64,000 bases of DNA, from the NCBI GenBank assembly GCA_018389105.1, contig JACATO010000121.1, positions 434,001 through 498,000 of the forward strand, in the 5' to 3' direction. The stretch comes from Nautilus pompilius. Taxonomy: Eukaryota; Mollusca; Cephalopoda; Nautilida; Nautilidae. Below, piece after piece: positions 37,020 to 48,953 of this stretch. The stretch's first letter is position 1; each line of letters starts with the position of its first letter. The translations under genes were made by a program, and so were the position numbers. The notes under the pieces are model-generated. The model was not told where the DNA came from and made no database searches. It saw nothing but the letters and a program-made list of their open reading frames with translations.

Positions 37020-39150
37020 CAAAGACATTATTTTATGTATTCACTCATAACTAAATAATCCAATTCTGGATGCACAACTTTCCCACAGGTTCTGCAAGTG
37101 AACAGTTGTTGTGGGAGTATGGATTTCATTAGACATCTTTGTTTAATTTTTTGCATTTTGTTATCTTGATCATTAATCGTTTTTTCTTCTAAGCCATTTT
37201 GGAAAATCAGTTTTCTTTTTTCTAGTGTAGCCAAAATTTTTCCAGTTCTCTGTAACAATGCAGCATTTCTTCTCATATGCCTTTTAAAATTTCTTTAAAA
37301 TGCTTCTTTTTTATCCCTTCACATTGCTTCCCATCAACAAGTTGCAAGTAAAAGATTTTGGAAATTTTTTAATCCGGCATTCTAACTACGTGTCCAATCT
37401 GCCGCCCCATGATTCAATACTCTAAATTGACTTCCTTAACAACTTCTAGATTAGCTATACATCCTACCATTTAATATTTTGAATAACTCACGTGAAATCC
37501 TTCAAGCTGTTTAATAAGCCTTCTATGTAATCCCCATGTTTTACAGCCACACAGTAAATAGAATCACAGCTTGGTAGTCTTTGGTCTTCGTCAATACAGT
37601 GAGTTTCATGTTCTTCAGATTAACAGAACTTCGGGCAACCAAACGCTGCAGATGATTTTCTGATTTGATTATTGATTTCTTAATCAAGCAAAACATTTTT
37701 AGATAAAATGCTTCCATGGTAGAATAATGAATATCATTAAGTGTTATCATCAACAATTACTTTTGAAACATCACTGAGAATTTTAATGGCTGATACATAA
37801 CTGTTTTAATAAGAATGTATATATTTGTTTAGCGTGCATTGTAGATCTGTGCTATGTTCAAAAATAGCATAATAACTTGTGTATTATTATTCATTAATAT
37901 CAAGAGTAGCTTTTGACTTAGTTTAGAATCTGCTTAGATTGAAGAATTTCCCTTGTGCAAAAGTGAACATTCATTCCAGATTTCAGCTTAATTTGAGATT
38001 GATTTAAGAATGCTTCTGTATATAAAGTGAAAAGAATAGGAGCAAGAATATGTCCTTGTTTTACATTATTTTGGAATGCAAAAGCTTCAGATACGTTGAC
38101 ATCATACAATACATAGTTTCCTTATTATGGAAGGAGACAAATTAAGCTAAACAGCCAAAGTTTTTCAGCACTTTCTGTAATGCAGCAAAGTTTGAGTTCC
38201 AAAAAAGCTATGTAAAGGTCTTTTTTTGTTGCTCTTGAGAATTTTCTTATATTAAACATGCAAAGAAAACCAAGAAATTCTGCCTCTATTAAGGCAAAAT
38301 CCTTTGCATGATTTAAGCAGTATTTTGTCAACTTTATAAAATGATTAAGCTTCGGTAATAACGTGTCAGACTTTACCTTATTTTCGCGCCAGCCTAGAAG
38401 CGCTAGTAATCACAATTATTGTAATGCAAAACGTGTGAGATTAGGATAATATGGATCTGTTGTTACAAAGGGTTAGCCCCCCCACCAAGGCTCAACCTGT
38501 GCTGAATAATGTACATTTGAAGGGTAGTTAGATTCTTTTCATTACATTTTTTTTTTTAAGAAAGAATTCTGCAGGTAATTTCAATGGGTCCAGAAGCTTT
38601 ATAACTATCCCTCTGATTGGTCGCAGTCAGTTTTTATCTCATTAATTGAAATAGGTTCATCCAATTCATCAATAACTGGATACCGGGTTAAGCTGAAATA
38701 TAAGCGCTAGTTGAGATGACTTTTTGCTCACTATCCAGTCTTGTCTTTAATCAGTTCTGACCATCAAAGCGTGCACGCATCGGGACAAACTTTATTGCAT
38801 CAAAAAGTTTTTATTTCATGTTTGTCCAAATATTTCTGAATTTCATCAGGTTTTCCAAAATATTGCCAAGTTTTGTTTTTTTTTTCCATTAATCTGAGAG
38901 TTTACTCTAAACCAGATTTTAGTTGATGACAATGATTACTTCCATCTTCTCTGCCTGCAGCCAGAACAGAACATCTGGGTTTGGACCACTGTTCTTAGAC
39001 ATTTGGCTCTTTTAAATATCTATTTGGGATAATTCTGTGTCAATACAAGAATTGTACTGAGATGATTTAGAAGTTAAACAAAACATTATTCTTAAATTAC
39101 CCTTCCTCGAAGGATCCACCAGAAAATTGTTTCCATGGTTGCTGGGAATA
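37020..39150 (-). pseudogene. decayed LINE (non-LTR retrotransposon) reverse transcriptase
   Basis: Blocks read on the minus strand from high to low coordinate: DEIQKYLDKHEIKTF near 38810-38860, VIDELDEPISINEIKT near 38640-38690, and KASGPIEI near 38590 (the 'GKAPGxDGIPAE' region, degenerate). Then NNVKQGHILAPILFTLY near 38010-38060, equivalent to 'NGVKQGCVLAPTLFSLY'. LLCGCKTWGLHRRLIKQLE near 37490-37560 matches 'LLYGCETWTLYRRHIKQLE', and GHVVRMPD lies near 37385. FTCRTCGKVVHPELDY near 37060-37100 is the C-terminal Cys/His zinc-finger-like end. The catalytic YADD region is not recognisable, and stops and frameshifts are frequent. The order and spacing fit the 3' two-thirds of one LINE lineage; the endonuclease domain is absent. 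Confidence 0.8.
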
Positions 39151-41354
39151 CTGGAAAAAATCTTCCTGATTATCTGTAACTAGGTTAACAAGAAGAAAAA
39201 AATCTATCAGATCCTATTTAATTCCAATCTAGTTCCAATATATATTTAAATAGTTTTAGTGTTATTGAAAATAATTTGTTTAGAATATCTTACATCATCT
39301 TGCTGTTCTTTGTGTGTACATGAGCAAAAAGAAATTCAGTTTCTTTTAGCTTTTAGTTAATCAGCATCTATCTGCTCAACAATTATAGTTCTTGTAGTAG
39401 AAGCTATAATTTTGTATCACAAGCAAACACAGAGTGCGAACAAAAGAATCACCCCCCACCAAATGTTCTGTTCTAGATTTTATTTTTATTTCAAATGCTA
39501 ATGTAGTGACAGGGATAACAAGCGAGCGAAAAATGACAAAGAGATGCCTGTCCTCACTAGGAATAGTCTGTCTTGTTAGGTTTTTTTTTTTATTTGGAAG
39601 AGTATAATGTACTTTAGCAGAATATTATGCTACATTTACTAAACGTCTGAAACAACCTCAGCCCAGACACAGCAAGATTTTAACTGAAATGACTAAAACA
39701 AGTAAGGCTAAATTGAATTTGGTTGGTTGTAATGATCTACCTGCTTCTACACCAATGTAATTCCCCTCTCAAATTGGACATAACGTTAAAATAAGAAGAG
39801 GTACAACAGAGCTATCTGACAGTGAGGTGAGCTTTATAATCAGACAAATACAATCCTATATTCACAATCTTTCTGCTTATTATTGATAATGTTTTTAAAA
39901 TCATTTTATTACAAGACTTTATCAATTAATTACTAGGGATTATTGTTTAAATACAATTTCTTCCCTACATACCTACACTTGGGAAAAATCTAAGAATATT
40001 TTAATGTTAAAATAATAATAAATAACTTAACCATCTCAGATTTACAATACTATGTATCTTTATTACTGCCATTACTGCTACAAATCCAATTACATTATTA
40101 TTCCTATCAATGCTAATGCAATTCACATTTTAATTATAATAATAATAATATATATATATATATATACAGTTTATACTATTATTAGTTTAGCAATCATTTG
40201 TTTTAGGTCAGACAGCAGTATTATTTAGTCTAGCTTTAAGCTGTTTTCTTTGAATTTCTCTGACTACAGAAAGGGAAGTAACCCATGAAACCGATTTTAA
40301 ACCTCCTCATCAACCTTTTTGATTTAACACAGGCTGTTAGCCATGAGGGAAAACAAGAATCAACCAAGGGCTCAAACCATCTTGTGACCATGAGGAAGGA
40401 AATATCAACCACAAATTTTAAAAAAAAATTATCACCCATCAAATCATAAAATCATCACCAAAACAAAAACTAATGAGGGCAATGGGAAGGACCCTTCTTT
40501 TCTCTACCATGTTAACATAAGCACCAGCCAGTTTAGTAAACAAATCTGTGTTGTGTTAAAGGTCTTATTAAAGAGATGCTCCCTATCTGATAAAGTAACT
40601 GGAATTCCTTTAAATTTCAAGGGAGCATCAGCAATTGGTCAGAGGTCAACCGATAATCAATAATCTTAAGTAAAATAATTTCCTCCTGCCACTAGTCTGC
40701 AATGCTACTTTGGGGAAAATTGGATTTAGAAACCATAGAAACAACGGAGAATTCTGACAAACAAGTTTAAATTAATTGCAACAAAGTTAGCCTTTTCAAT
40801 GCTCTAGTCTTCACCATGATTATATTCACTACAGGCTCACCCAGCAAGGTAGGTTTAGCCCAACATTTTTGATGTCCATATTCCTTAAATATAGTTTTCA
40901 CATTCCATCCCTGCATTTCTCAACTGTCTGATTATTTCACTTTCATCTCCATCGTAAAGAAGAGAGAAATGACTCTTGAATAAAGATTTTTCAACTACAA
41001 GTAAATAATGAAAACCAAATTTATCATGGATAATGTTTTTCACATAAAATCTGCTATCAGAATATTATATTCTACACAAATACTAAAATTATTATGCATA
41101 ATAAAAAAACATTTAATTTTTAAGTCATTTACTTTCATCCAAACATAAAGGGTATATTTTCTACAACAGGTGAAATTTCCATCCTTCTTTACTGGAAAGT
41201 TTATCAGGGAGTTTCATTCATTCAGCAATGTTAAGCAAAGTAGTAATATATTTGCTGGTCAAATACTCCAGTGATGCTAAAAATGTACATGCAATAATAT
41301 GAAGAGTAGAAAAAAAATTTCAAATGTTTCTGTAATAAATATAAAAAAACTGAA
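39151..41354. other. non-coding AT-rich stretch
   Basis: No supportable gene. Contains an AAT/AT microsatellite at 40135-40167 and a possible diverged SINE at 40236-40440. Confidence 0.45.
40236..40440 (-). mobile_element. possible diverged family-1 SINE
   Basis: On the minus strand, GGTTTGAGCCCTTGGTTGATTC resembles the B-box side of the family-1 copies, and CCCTCATGGCTAACAG resembles their CATGGCTGGCTA body block. The A-box side and the GAAATCCCT-type end are not clear. Confidence 0.35.
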
Positions 41355-41405
41355 GACAGACAGACAGACAGAGAGAGAGAGTATGGAGAGAGAGAGAGAG
41401 AGAGA

Positions 41406-41441
<36 letters not shown>

Positions 41442-41603
41442 AGAGAGAGGAGATGGAGAGAGAGAGAGATGGAGAGAGATGGAGAGAGAGAGAGAGATAG
41501 AGATGAGAGAGGAGAGATGGAGCGAGATGGAGAGAGAGGGAGTGAGAGAGAGAGAGAGAGAGGCTATGGTGAGAGCTAGAGAGAGAGATCTCGAGATCTC
41601 TCT
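41355..41603 (+). repeat. long GA-rich microsatellite ending in a palindrome
   Basis: CAGA units pass into about 200 bp of imperfect GA/GGA/GAGAT repeats, then into a perfect 22-bp palindrome (41582-41603) centred on CTCGAG. A CT-rich stretch follows (41644-41690) that is partly complementary to the GA tract. The open frames of 113 codons (plus) and 133 codons (minus) here read Arg-Glu and Ser-Leu repeats and are artefacts. Confidence 0.9.
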
Positions 41604-44600
41604 GATCTCGCTGGCTGAGAGTCTCCAGTTGCTGAGATAGGAGATGTCTCTCTCTTTCTCGCTTGAGAGAGCTCTCGCTGCTTTTTCGTTTCTCAGATGT
41701 TCTGTATCCTTTTAGATGCACTGCTTGCTTTTACATAGAATAGTACCTAGCCATAATCCAGGCAGAAAAGGATGGGTTGATATATGTGGATCTGTTTTCA
41801 TCTTAACAAGTCTCCTTTCTTAAAATAAACATGATTCTTCAGGTATTTCAGTTTACTGTACTTAATCCTTAAACAACATTAACCAAAATTAAATTCTCTT
41901 TATCCCTACCTACCAAAAATAATAATAATAAAGTAACAGAACATGCTTATCCACTGTACACAAACAATTATAAACAGCAATCTACAGCATAATTCATGGC
42001 CGCACTCAGGTCAACATTTCTATGTCTCAGGCTTCAGTGACATTCCTTAGGACATACTGCAAAACATAATAGCTTACAGTCTTTAATGTAACATGCACTT
42101 CTGCTGTTATATTTATCTAATAATCTAAAAATTAAACCACTTTGTAAACTTGAGTGCTTTAGGTTGTTACAGATAGTCAAAAGCTGGAAATTTTTTACAG
42201 TTCTGCAGAATAGACATAAAATTAGGAACAGTAAACATCTTTCTTTGTACACATTAAAATGTTTGGGAAATAGGAACAAAGTGATAGAAAATCTAAGCAA
42301 AGACTCAATCATTTTATGTTTGTTAAATTCCAAATTTGTAAAGAATCACAAGGCATCAAAAACCTGTCGAATAATGCTGTCCAAACTGAGATCACTTTAA
42401 CAAGTGAGAAACTTCAAACAAGTCACAGGATTTCATTCTGGTGTCTGTTCATTTACTTCTGAGTTGAGCTGTTGTAGATCAACTTTATTAATATTCTGAG
42501 TCAAGCCATTTTCAACTTACTCCTTAACTGAACACATTTTCTCCAATGATGTACCACATCCATCATGGATACCGAGTTATAGCGATGCAGCCAAATCTAA
42601 CTATACGCTGAAGCAAGCAGTTTTTATCAGTTCACTCACTCAGAGCGTGAGAAGCTGCTAAGACGGCATCAAGGAACAGCAGGTGAAACAGCACTTCTCA
42701 CTCTAATGAAACTTACAATGTAATGACTGAATGAAGCAGCAAGACCTCTCTCTACCTGATGTTGCATGCAGCTTCAGTGAGGCATACCTTAATGGCAACT
42801 CTACAGATGTGTGCATCAGCAGTGCCATCCGGCAGATTACATTTAGACTTTGAACTAAAAGAACAGCCATCATACCTGAACGAGATTTTATATATCTAGT
42901 TTAAACAACACCATTTGCTTACTCAGCATCGTTAGATATTCAGTATAACAGGTAGCCCAGCGAGTCTCTCTCCTGATCAAGGGCAGGTAACTAATCTCTG
43001 ATTTGCATATAAATACCAAAATGATAATATTCTTTAACAAAATGCAGTTCAGTTAGAGTATAGCTGCTAAATCCTCTTCTGATATTTAAATAAAGGATTA
43101 ATATTCACTTGGTAAATTTTTGATTTTTTAAAAGTTTTTTTTTACTCATCCATGCTTTCTCCCAATTACATTCTACATCCCCCCCCCCAATGATGCACTG
43201 ATATCAATATACAGCAGAAAATAGGATGACAATGGAGGGGCTGGAAATATCTGCCACAGGAAGACAAAAGCCGACAAGTGACATTTACCAGTCTAAATAA
43301 TTAATTTAAATTTTAAAATCTCCGCATCTCCTTGACGACAGGCAGGTGGCTAAAGTTAACTCACTGCCTGAAAAACAAAAACAAACCAAACCACCCACAA
43401 ATTTTTCAAACATGAGTCATCTTTGGAAAAGTGGAAAACTAGCAGTTTTCTCCATTACTGTGCCGAACAAAATCACGCCATGAAGTCACAGATAAATGTC
43501 TCTAGAGCATTTTTTTCCCATCCCTACCTCCCTCCTTCAAAAGAGGAACCGAACCGTTGGAATATTTGATATATTCACTACCAAATTTGTTACCATATAT
43601 AAGACCAGATGACATTCTGAAGATCTGTGCTGCTCGTAAACAGAATATACGTTTTAAAACCGAATTGTATAAAACAACTTTTTCTTTTAATAAAACAAAA
43701 GCCTCTAAAATTAGGTTCATATTAAACCTAGGATTTCATCAGGGCTGGATTTACTTCAGTCAACTGCTGATCAATCATTTTAACTGACAAAGGAAAGAGC
43801 ACCAATGAAAAAGGGAAAATAAATATCCAACTCTCCATTACAGGGTACCAGCTGTGCATGAAGGGCTGGCCTGCATGTCTATGTGCACATACCATAGAAG
43901 GAGGGGGACAATATTTGTGCTACAACTATTCCAGTGACAAACATGAGTGACTGGTGCAAATCCCTTTACCAATGAAACTGCCAAGAGAGCTCAGCACCAG
44001 TGATACTTCTCCCATAATAGACAGAAATTCCATCCATCATTCTGCCATGTTTCAGACTGATTTATTGGCCACATCCAAATGTTGGGAGGGAGGTTCAACC
44101 AGTTGTCTTCTCCTTCCCAGGACAGAACCGCTATAATTGAGAGTATACTAGCTAACAAAATCAATTTCCTCCCAGTTTATGGTCAATATTTCTGTAAACA
44201 ATGGAGCTGCTAAATGACATAGTCAACATACTGATGTACTAAAATGAAACTACATAGAATTGAAAATCTATAATCTTGCTTTGACATTTGGAACAATCCC
44301 TGGCCTAATCCTCCTCTGCCTTCACCTTTGATATAAGGATTTCTGCTGAGAGAAAAGCAAGCTGCTTTAATTTAATACTAATCTAACCTTTTCCCCCCTT
44401 TTTAAAATAAACTATAAATGAAGCCTTTGGCAAACTAAAAATTTACATTGCTTGCTGTCCAGTCTAATTTTGTTGAACATGCACGCTAAACTCCTCACTA
44501 ACTTGTTCTACCAATGCCACAAAACTGATCCAGAGAAATCCATAGATGGCAAGGTTATGCAAAGCTATATCAGCTACAAGATGATAATATAATTTACTGA

Positions 44601-45783
44601 AGCCTATTAAAATGTTACCACCAAAGTCCTCTGTCGTTCTCTGCTGTTGATCCAGTGAGTTTAGCATTAAAACGTTTGATGTTCAAATGAAGGCATACAG
44701 AAGATTTGAACTTTGTTCTTTTGTTTTCTGTTGTTTGAGATTTCGCCCTGAAATTGTTTCTTATAAGCCACTGTCTAACTGGAAATTTCTAGCAAAATTC
44801 TTCAAGGCAGAGTCTTTATCATCTAAAATAATTCCTTGCAACAAGAAAATGGCCACAAAAAGCAAAAAATAATTGAAATGGCAGAAACTCTGCTACTTGT
44901 TTAACTTTTATTTAATTTTAATTAGCATTTTGTGTGGTATTTGGCCAATTTTGATAATCTTACTGTGGTGCTATGTACCAAGTGGGGTCCCTCCCACCTA
45001 AGAGAGGATAGTACACAACTAGCCAACACCAATGTAGTATACAATTAGCCAACATGCACATCGTGACACCAAGCTTCGACCATCACAGTACTGCCGCCAC
45101 CAAACATACCAGAACCTACAAAGTCATCAGTCATGACCACATTTAACTACATTAACATACTGGCCTGGAGTGGAGAATCAATACAAAGCAGCCACCCCGA
45201 AGCATCCATTACAACTGGCTAGTGTAACCATATGTAATTAGCAATATGCTAACTTAATGTAATTGGATTTATCTTTATCAGATACCTCACATGGTTATCA
45301 GCAATTATTCTAATGAACAAAATGCTTCAGCGATGATCCTGCCTGTCCGTATTCTCGACAATGATTGATGCTGGAAACCGCACCAACCTGCAGTGCCTGG
45401 GAGAACGATGCTAAAAGGTGTTGTAGGCCTGCCTTTGACAGGATTGGTGGAGACGACTCACAGTGGAACCCAGGTAGTTCTCAATGAGCTTTTTGTTGGG
45501 TTTGCTAATGGAGCAGTGAAAAAGATTGACCAAAATGGGTCAAGGTCAGCTGATGTTTGTTCGCCTCCCCATCCAACTATGTAAGGCAGAGCCCTTAAAG
45601 CAGGTGCTTGCCATGAAAAATATATAATATATTTACGAAACATCTTTTTTCATTCCCAGGTAACGAAAACTCAAACCAAAATTGGCAATGGAAATTTTCT
45701 TTCATGGGAATTAGATAAATATTTTAACGAGAAATCTGATCAAAAGTACCTGCATTCATTCAACTACATCAAGTAAAAAATGA
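41604..45783. other. non-coding stretch
   Basis: No supportable gene. A C run lies at about 43180-43189. A small GC-richer patch at about 45340-45600 has a 63-codon open frame (45393-45584) of unknown nature ending about 200 bp before TIR element B. Confidence 0.4.
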
Positions 45784-45880
45784 ATTATACTGGCCAACAT
45801 TTTTCACTTTTTTCTGCTGACTAAGATCTGACACTTGTTTTTAACTAATTTTGGGGCGCTGATTTCAAAAATAAAATCGT
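45784..45880 (+). repeat. left terminal inverted repeat of copy B
   Basis: Long TIR arm with blocks ATTATACTGGCCAACA, CTGCTGACTAAGATCTGACA, CTTGTTTTTAACTAATTTTG and GGGCGCTGATTTCAAAA, each mirrored in the right arm. Confidence 0.85.
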
Positions 45881-45953
45881 TTCTGTTCTACAGCATTTTG
45901 CATTTGTTCAAGTTTTTGTTCTATGGGATCTTAAAATGGTTAACTTTTTATTT

Positions 45954-46672
45954 GGTCAACAAGGAGGATACACGAAATATCCGTGTTTCTTGTGCCTGTG
46001 GGACAGTAGAGCTAAGGACAAGCATTGGACTCAGAAGAACTGACCGGTGAGAACATATGTAAATGTTGGAGAACCAAATATCAGAAAGCAACCACTAGTA
46101 GATCGGGTAAAAATCATCTTTCCTCCTTTCCACATCAAACTGGGTCTAATGAAGCAGTACGTTAAAGCTCTGAGCATAGAAGGTGACTGTTTTAAGTCCA
46201 TATGCACAGCATTTCCTAGCCTCGGTAATGAAAAAATAGAAGCTGGTGGGTTTGACGGGCCACAAATCAGAAAACTGATGAGAGATCAACATTTCACAAG
46301 CTCTATGAATGATATGGAGAAAAGAGCATGGAATTCTTTTGTGGCTGTTGTGAAAATTTTCCTGGGAAGCAAAAAAGCTGAAAATTACAAAGATCTCGTT
46401 CAAACATTTCTTAAGAATTTTCATCGTCTGGGTTGCAACATGAGCATAAAGGTTTATTTCCTCAACAGTCATCTTGATAAATTTCCTGAAAATCTAGGTG
46501 ACGTAAGTGATGAGCGAGGTGAAAGGTTCCATCAAGATGTATAAGCTATGGAGGAGCGATACCAAGGAAGGTGGATACTCACATGATGGCTGACTACTGT
46601 TGGAGTATTAAAGGAGACTGTCTGGAAATGAAGCACTCCAGAAAAGCCTACAAACGAAAATTTAATCCATGA
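45954..46672 (+). pseudogene. broken transposase-like gene, unnamed animal family (copy B)
   Basis: The C-terminal half of the protein encoded by copy A. In frame from 45954: GGYTKYPCFLCLWDSRAKD, then TGA at 46041-46043 where the family has Trp. Then PLVDRVKIIFPPFHIKLG, LMKQYVKAL, GFDGPQIRKLMRDQHF, FLGSKKAENYKD, GCNMSIKVYFLNSHLDKF and DVSDERGERFHQDV. A TAA at 46542-46544 is followed by AMEERYQGRW. A one-base loss between 46577 and 46583 shifts the frame to HMMADYCWSIKGD and a basic tail, KHSRKAYKRKFNP, ending at TGA 46670-46672. There is no N-terminal zinc module. Against copy A the conserved blocks include PP(L/F)HIKLGLMKQ(F/Y)VK, GPQIR, SHLD and GERFH. The nucleotide sequences have diverged substantially, so these are members of separate subfamilies rather than a recent duplication. 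Confidence 0.8.
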
Positions 46673-46709
46673 AGGAAGAATGTGTCATTTACCGATATCA
46701 GTTGATGTA

Positions 46710-46715
46710 AATAAA
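46710..46715 (+). promoter_or_regulatory. polyadenylation signal of copy B gene
   Basis: AATAAA 38 bp after the terminal TGA of the broken gene and well inside the right TIR. Confidence 0.5.
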
Positions 46716-47039
46716 CCGTCTGTCATTGTTTTGTTGTTTGTGTATAGTATTCTAAATGAAATGATAAGAATATTCTGGATTAGTTTTGTGCCCATTTTTG
46801 ACTAAAATTCATTCAATTCTAGCATCGATTTATATTTTTCTGTCTCAATATTTTGACCTGATGTGTCATAGTTAACCAATATACTTGTTGATCTCAAAAT
46901 CGATTCATGGTATTGTTTGTTGGAATGGTATTCTAAATAAAATGGTAAGAATAGGATTGAGGGGATTGTGGAAATCATTGTAATCGGGTACTTTTTTATG
47001 GTGATTGATCAAAAATGGGGTATGCAGTAGAGCAAAAAC

Positions 47040-47147
47040 TTGGCGTGACAGGCAAAAACCAATGTGATATTTGAGTTCAGCGCCCCCAAATTAGTCAGAA
47101 ACAAGTCTCAGATATAAGTCAGCAAAAACTGTGTTGACCAGCGTAAT
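47040..47147 (-). repeat. right terminal inverted repeat of copy B
   Basis: Reverse-complemented: ATTACGCTGGTCAACA, TTTGCTGACTTATATCTGAG, ACTTGTTTCTGACTAATTTG, GGGGCGCTGAACTCAAAT, then CCTGTCACGCCAAGTTTTTG. The last block parallels the CACGTA..CAGTTTT block in copy A. Confidence 0.85.
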
Positions 47148-48864
47148 CAAAGCAAACTCATTAGCACCAATATGATTTTTACATTTGATTTTTCAGCATA
47201 ATGCATAAATTTTCCTTGAAGGATAACAATATATTCTTTAGATTTATAAAAAAAAAACAACTTTATTTTAATTTTTTAAACCTGAAAGTTAAATATTTTT
47301 TAAGTTAGATTCAATTTACAACGCTTGATCAGAGTCACCTCCCTTTCATCCTAACATTATCATCTCAGCATAATACTAAAAGAAACATTCTTACTCCAAA
47401 CAGGTTCTATTTTCTTTTTATTTATTGAGTAAAGAAAGACATCTATTTTTAAAGACTTTCTGTAAGAAATACAATTGAAAGTAACTGGAACGAAAGACTC
47501 TTTATTTTATTTTCCCCTAACAAATGGAATTAGTTACTAAAACGAAGTTTCCATATTGGTCTCTTTTGAACTCTAACATGAGGAATTTACCCAGTTAAAA
47601 TACATACACAGACAGATCCCATTAGAAACAGTTGTAGCCAGATTGGATCAGAATATTTCAGGCAGATCTATCTATCTATCTGGGGCAGATGGTACATAAT
47701 GAGACAGAAAACAAGTAATGCCAAAAAAGATAACAAGCTCATTTTGGACCAGACAGGACAGAAACAAATGCACTGTTTCTGCCATAGCTGTAATGAAGAA
47801 ACTTTAGCAATTATTCTAGAAACAGTTTGGCAAACATTCACTCGTTTCAAGATAAAACTGTAATCCAACAGACTTTTGATCAAATGGTCTTATTGTAGTA
47901 AACTAATCTACACATGATACAGTAGATAACTATGTACCATTCTGACAAGGTAGGTTCATGATGCAGTCATCCATGAAAGATTAACAAGCTAGCCAAAGAG
48001 AATCATTAGTACCCAGTAACAACTTGGATTCTAATAGTAGATACAACAAGAATATGAGGCCCAACATTAAAGTTGTTTACAAAAAAAAACAGGCTTGAGT
48101 ACAAACAACAATGCAGTAAGATTTAAAATAGGGCTGCATGGAATCTAAAACAAACTCTATCTAAGAACAAGTGAGAAATCACTCACAATGCAATAACCAT
48201 GAAGACCATTTTGGTTTTATCAACTCTACCAAGGTCCTTTTGTTGGGGAAAGGGTTAAGGTACCATTGCTATAGCTTTCTATTTATATCCACCCACTCTC
48301 CGTGATCTTTATTGACTTTATAAAAGTCATTAATTGATTAGACAAAAGCCTCTCCAATTATTGGCTACTGCCAGTTCTTTCCATAGCTCCATCATAGTAA
48401 CTGTTCATAAAGCAATGGAACCATTTGCAGACTTACAGCTCTGTTAAAAAAACTGATGCACTTTCTGCATGTTTCATTAAGGGGCAATTAAAATGTCATC
48501 AAATTAAACACTTATGTCTGTGTACAGAATTGGAATTACTTAACTATTTAACTTAAGTATGTTCAACAACAGTTTAACCCTAGCACTAAAAGTTACTTAA
48601 GTCAAAAGATGAGATCTAAAAACACATCATCTTATTTGTAGACAAGTATAATTTAGATCGTACACTCCAATTTTTTTTTTTTGTTCACGTCTGACAATTT
48701 TTAAAGGCCAGTTTATGACAGTCGAAAGGAAAGAAAAAACAATGGAAGAACAGTTTGCAATTAAAACTAATTTCCAAATTGCACAAACCTAATTAAATTT
48801 TTTTTTAAAAAAAATCACTTAACCTGTATTTACATAGATAAAAAATGAAGTAAAGCTTTCACGT

Positions 48865-48953
48865 GTGAGAGAGAGAGAGAGAGACACACACACACACAAC
48901 ACACACACACACACACACACACAGCGCGCGCGCGCAGACAGACAGACAGACAA
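48865..48953 (+). repeat. compound microsatellite (GA)n(CA)n(CG)n(CAGA)n
   Basis: Four repeat types abut: about 9 GA, about 18 CA with one slip, a GCGCGCGCGCGC run at about 48924-48935, then about four CAGA units. The alternating purine-pyrimidine CA and CG segments are classic Z-DNA formers. Confidence 0.95.

Larger units (their letters stand above)
45784..47147 (+). mobile_element. TIR DNA transposon, copy B, unnamed family, 5'-deleted gene
   Basis: The left end reads ATTATACTGGCCAACA (45784) and the right end, reverse-complemented, ATTACGCTGGTCAACA (outer base 47147). The inverted repeats continue for about 90 bp with clear blocks in both arms: TGCTGACT, ATCTGA(C/G)ACTTGTTT, ACTAATTT, GGGGCGCTGA and TCAAA. 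The GGGGCGCTGA and CTGATTTCAAA positions correspond to those in copy A. The left TIR is followed within about 80 bp by the middle of the transposase-like gene, so the 5' half of the gene has been lost internally. The flanking ATTA/TAAT again fits a TA target site. Confidence 0.85.

Noticed and set aside
41299-41721. Open frames of 113 codons (plus) and 133 codons (minus)
   Set aside because: They are translations of the GA/CT microsatellite (Arg-Glu and Ser-Leu repeats) and have no gene-like features.
44970-45250. Repeated-looking AGCCAACA motifs
   Set aside because: Two short similar phrases (ACTAGCCAACA and ATTAGCCAACA) do not extend into a longer repeat or inverted ends.
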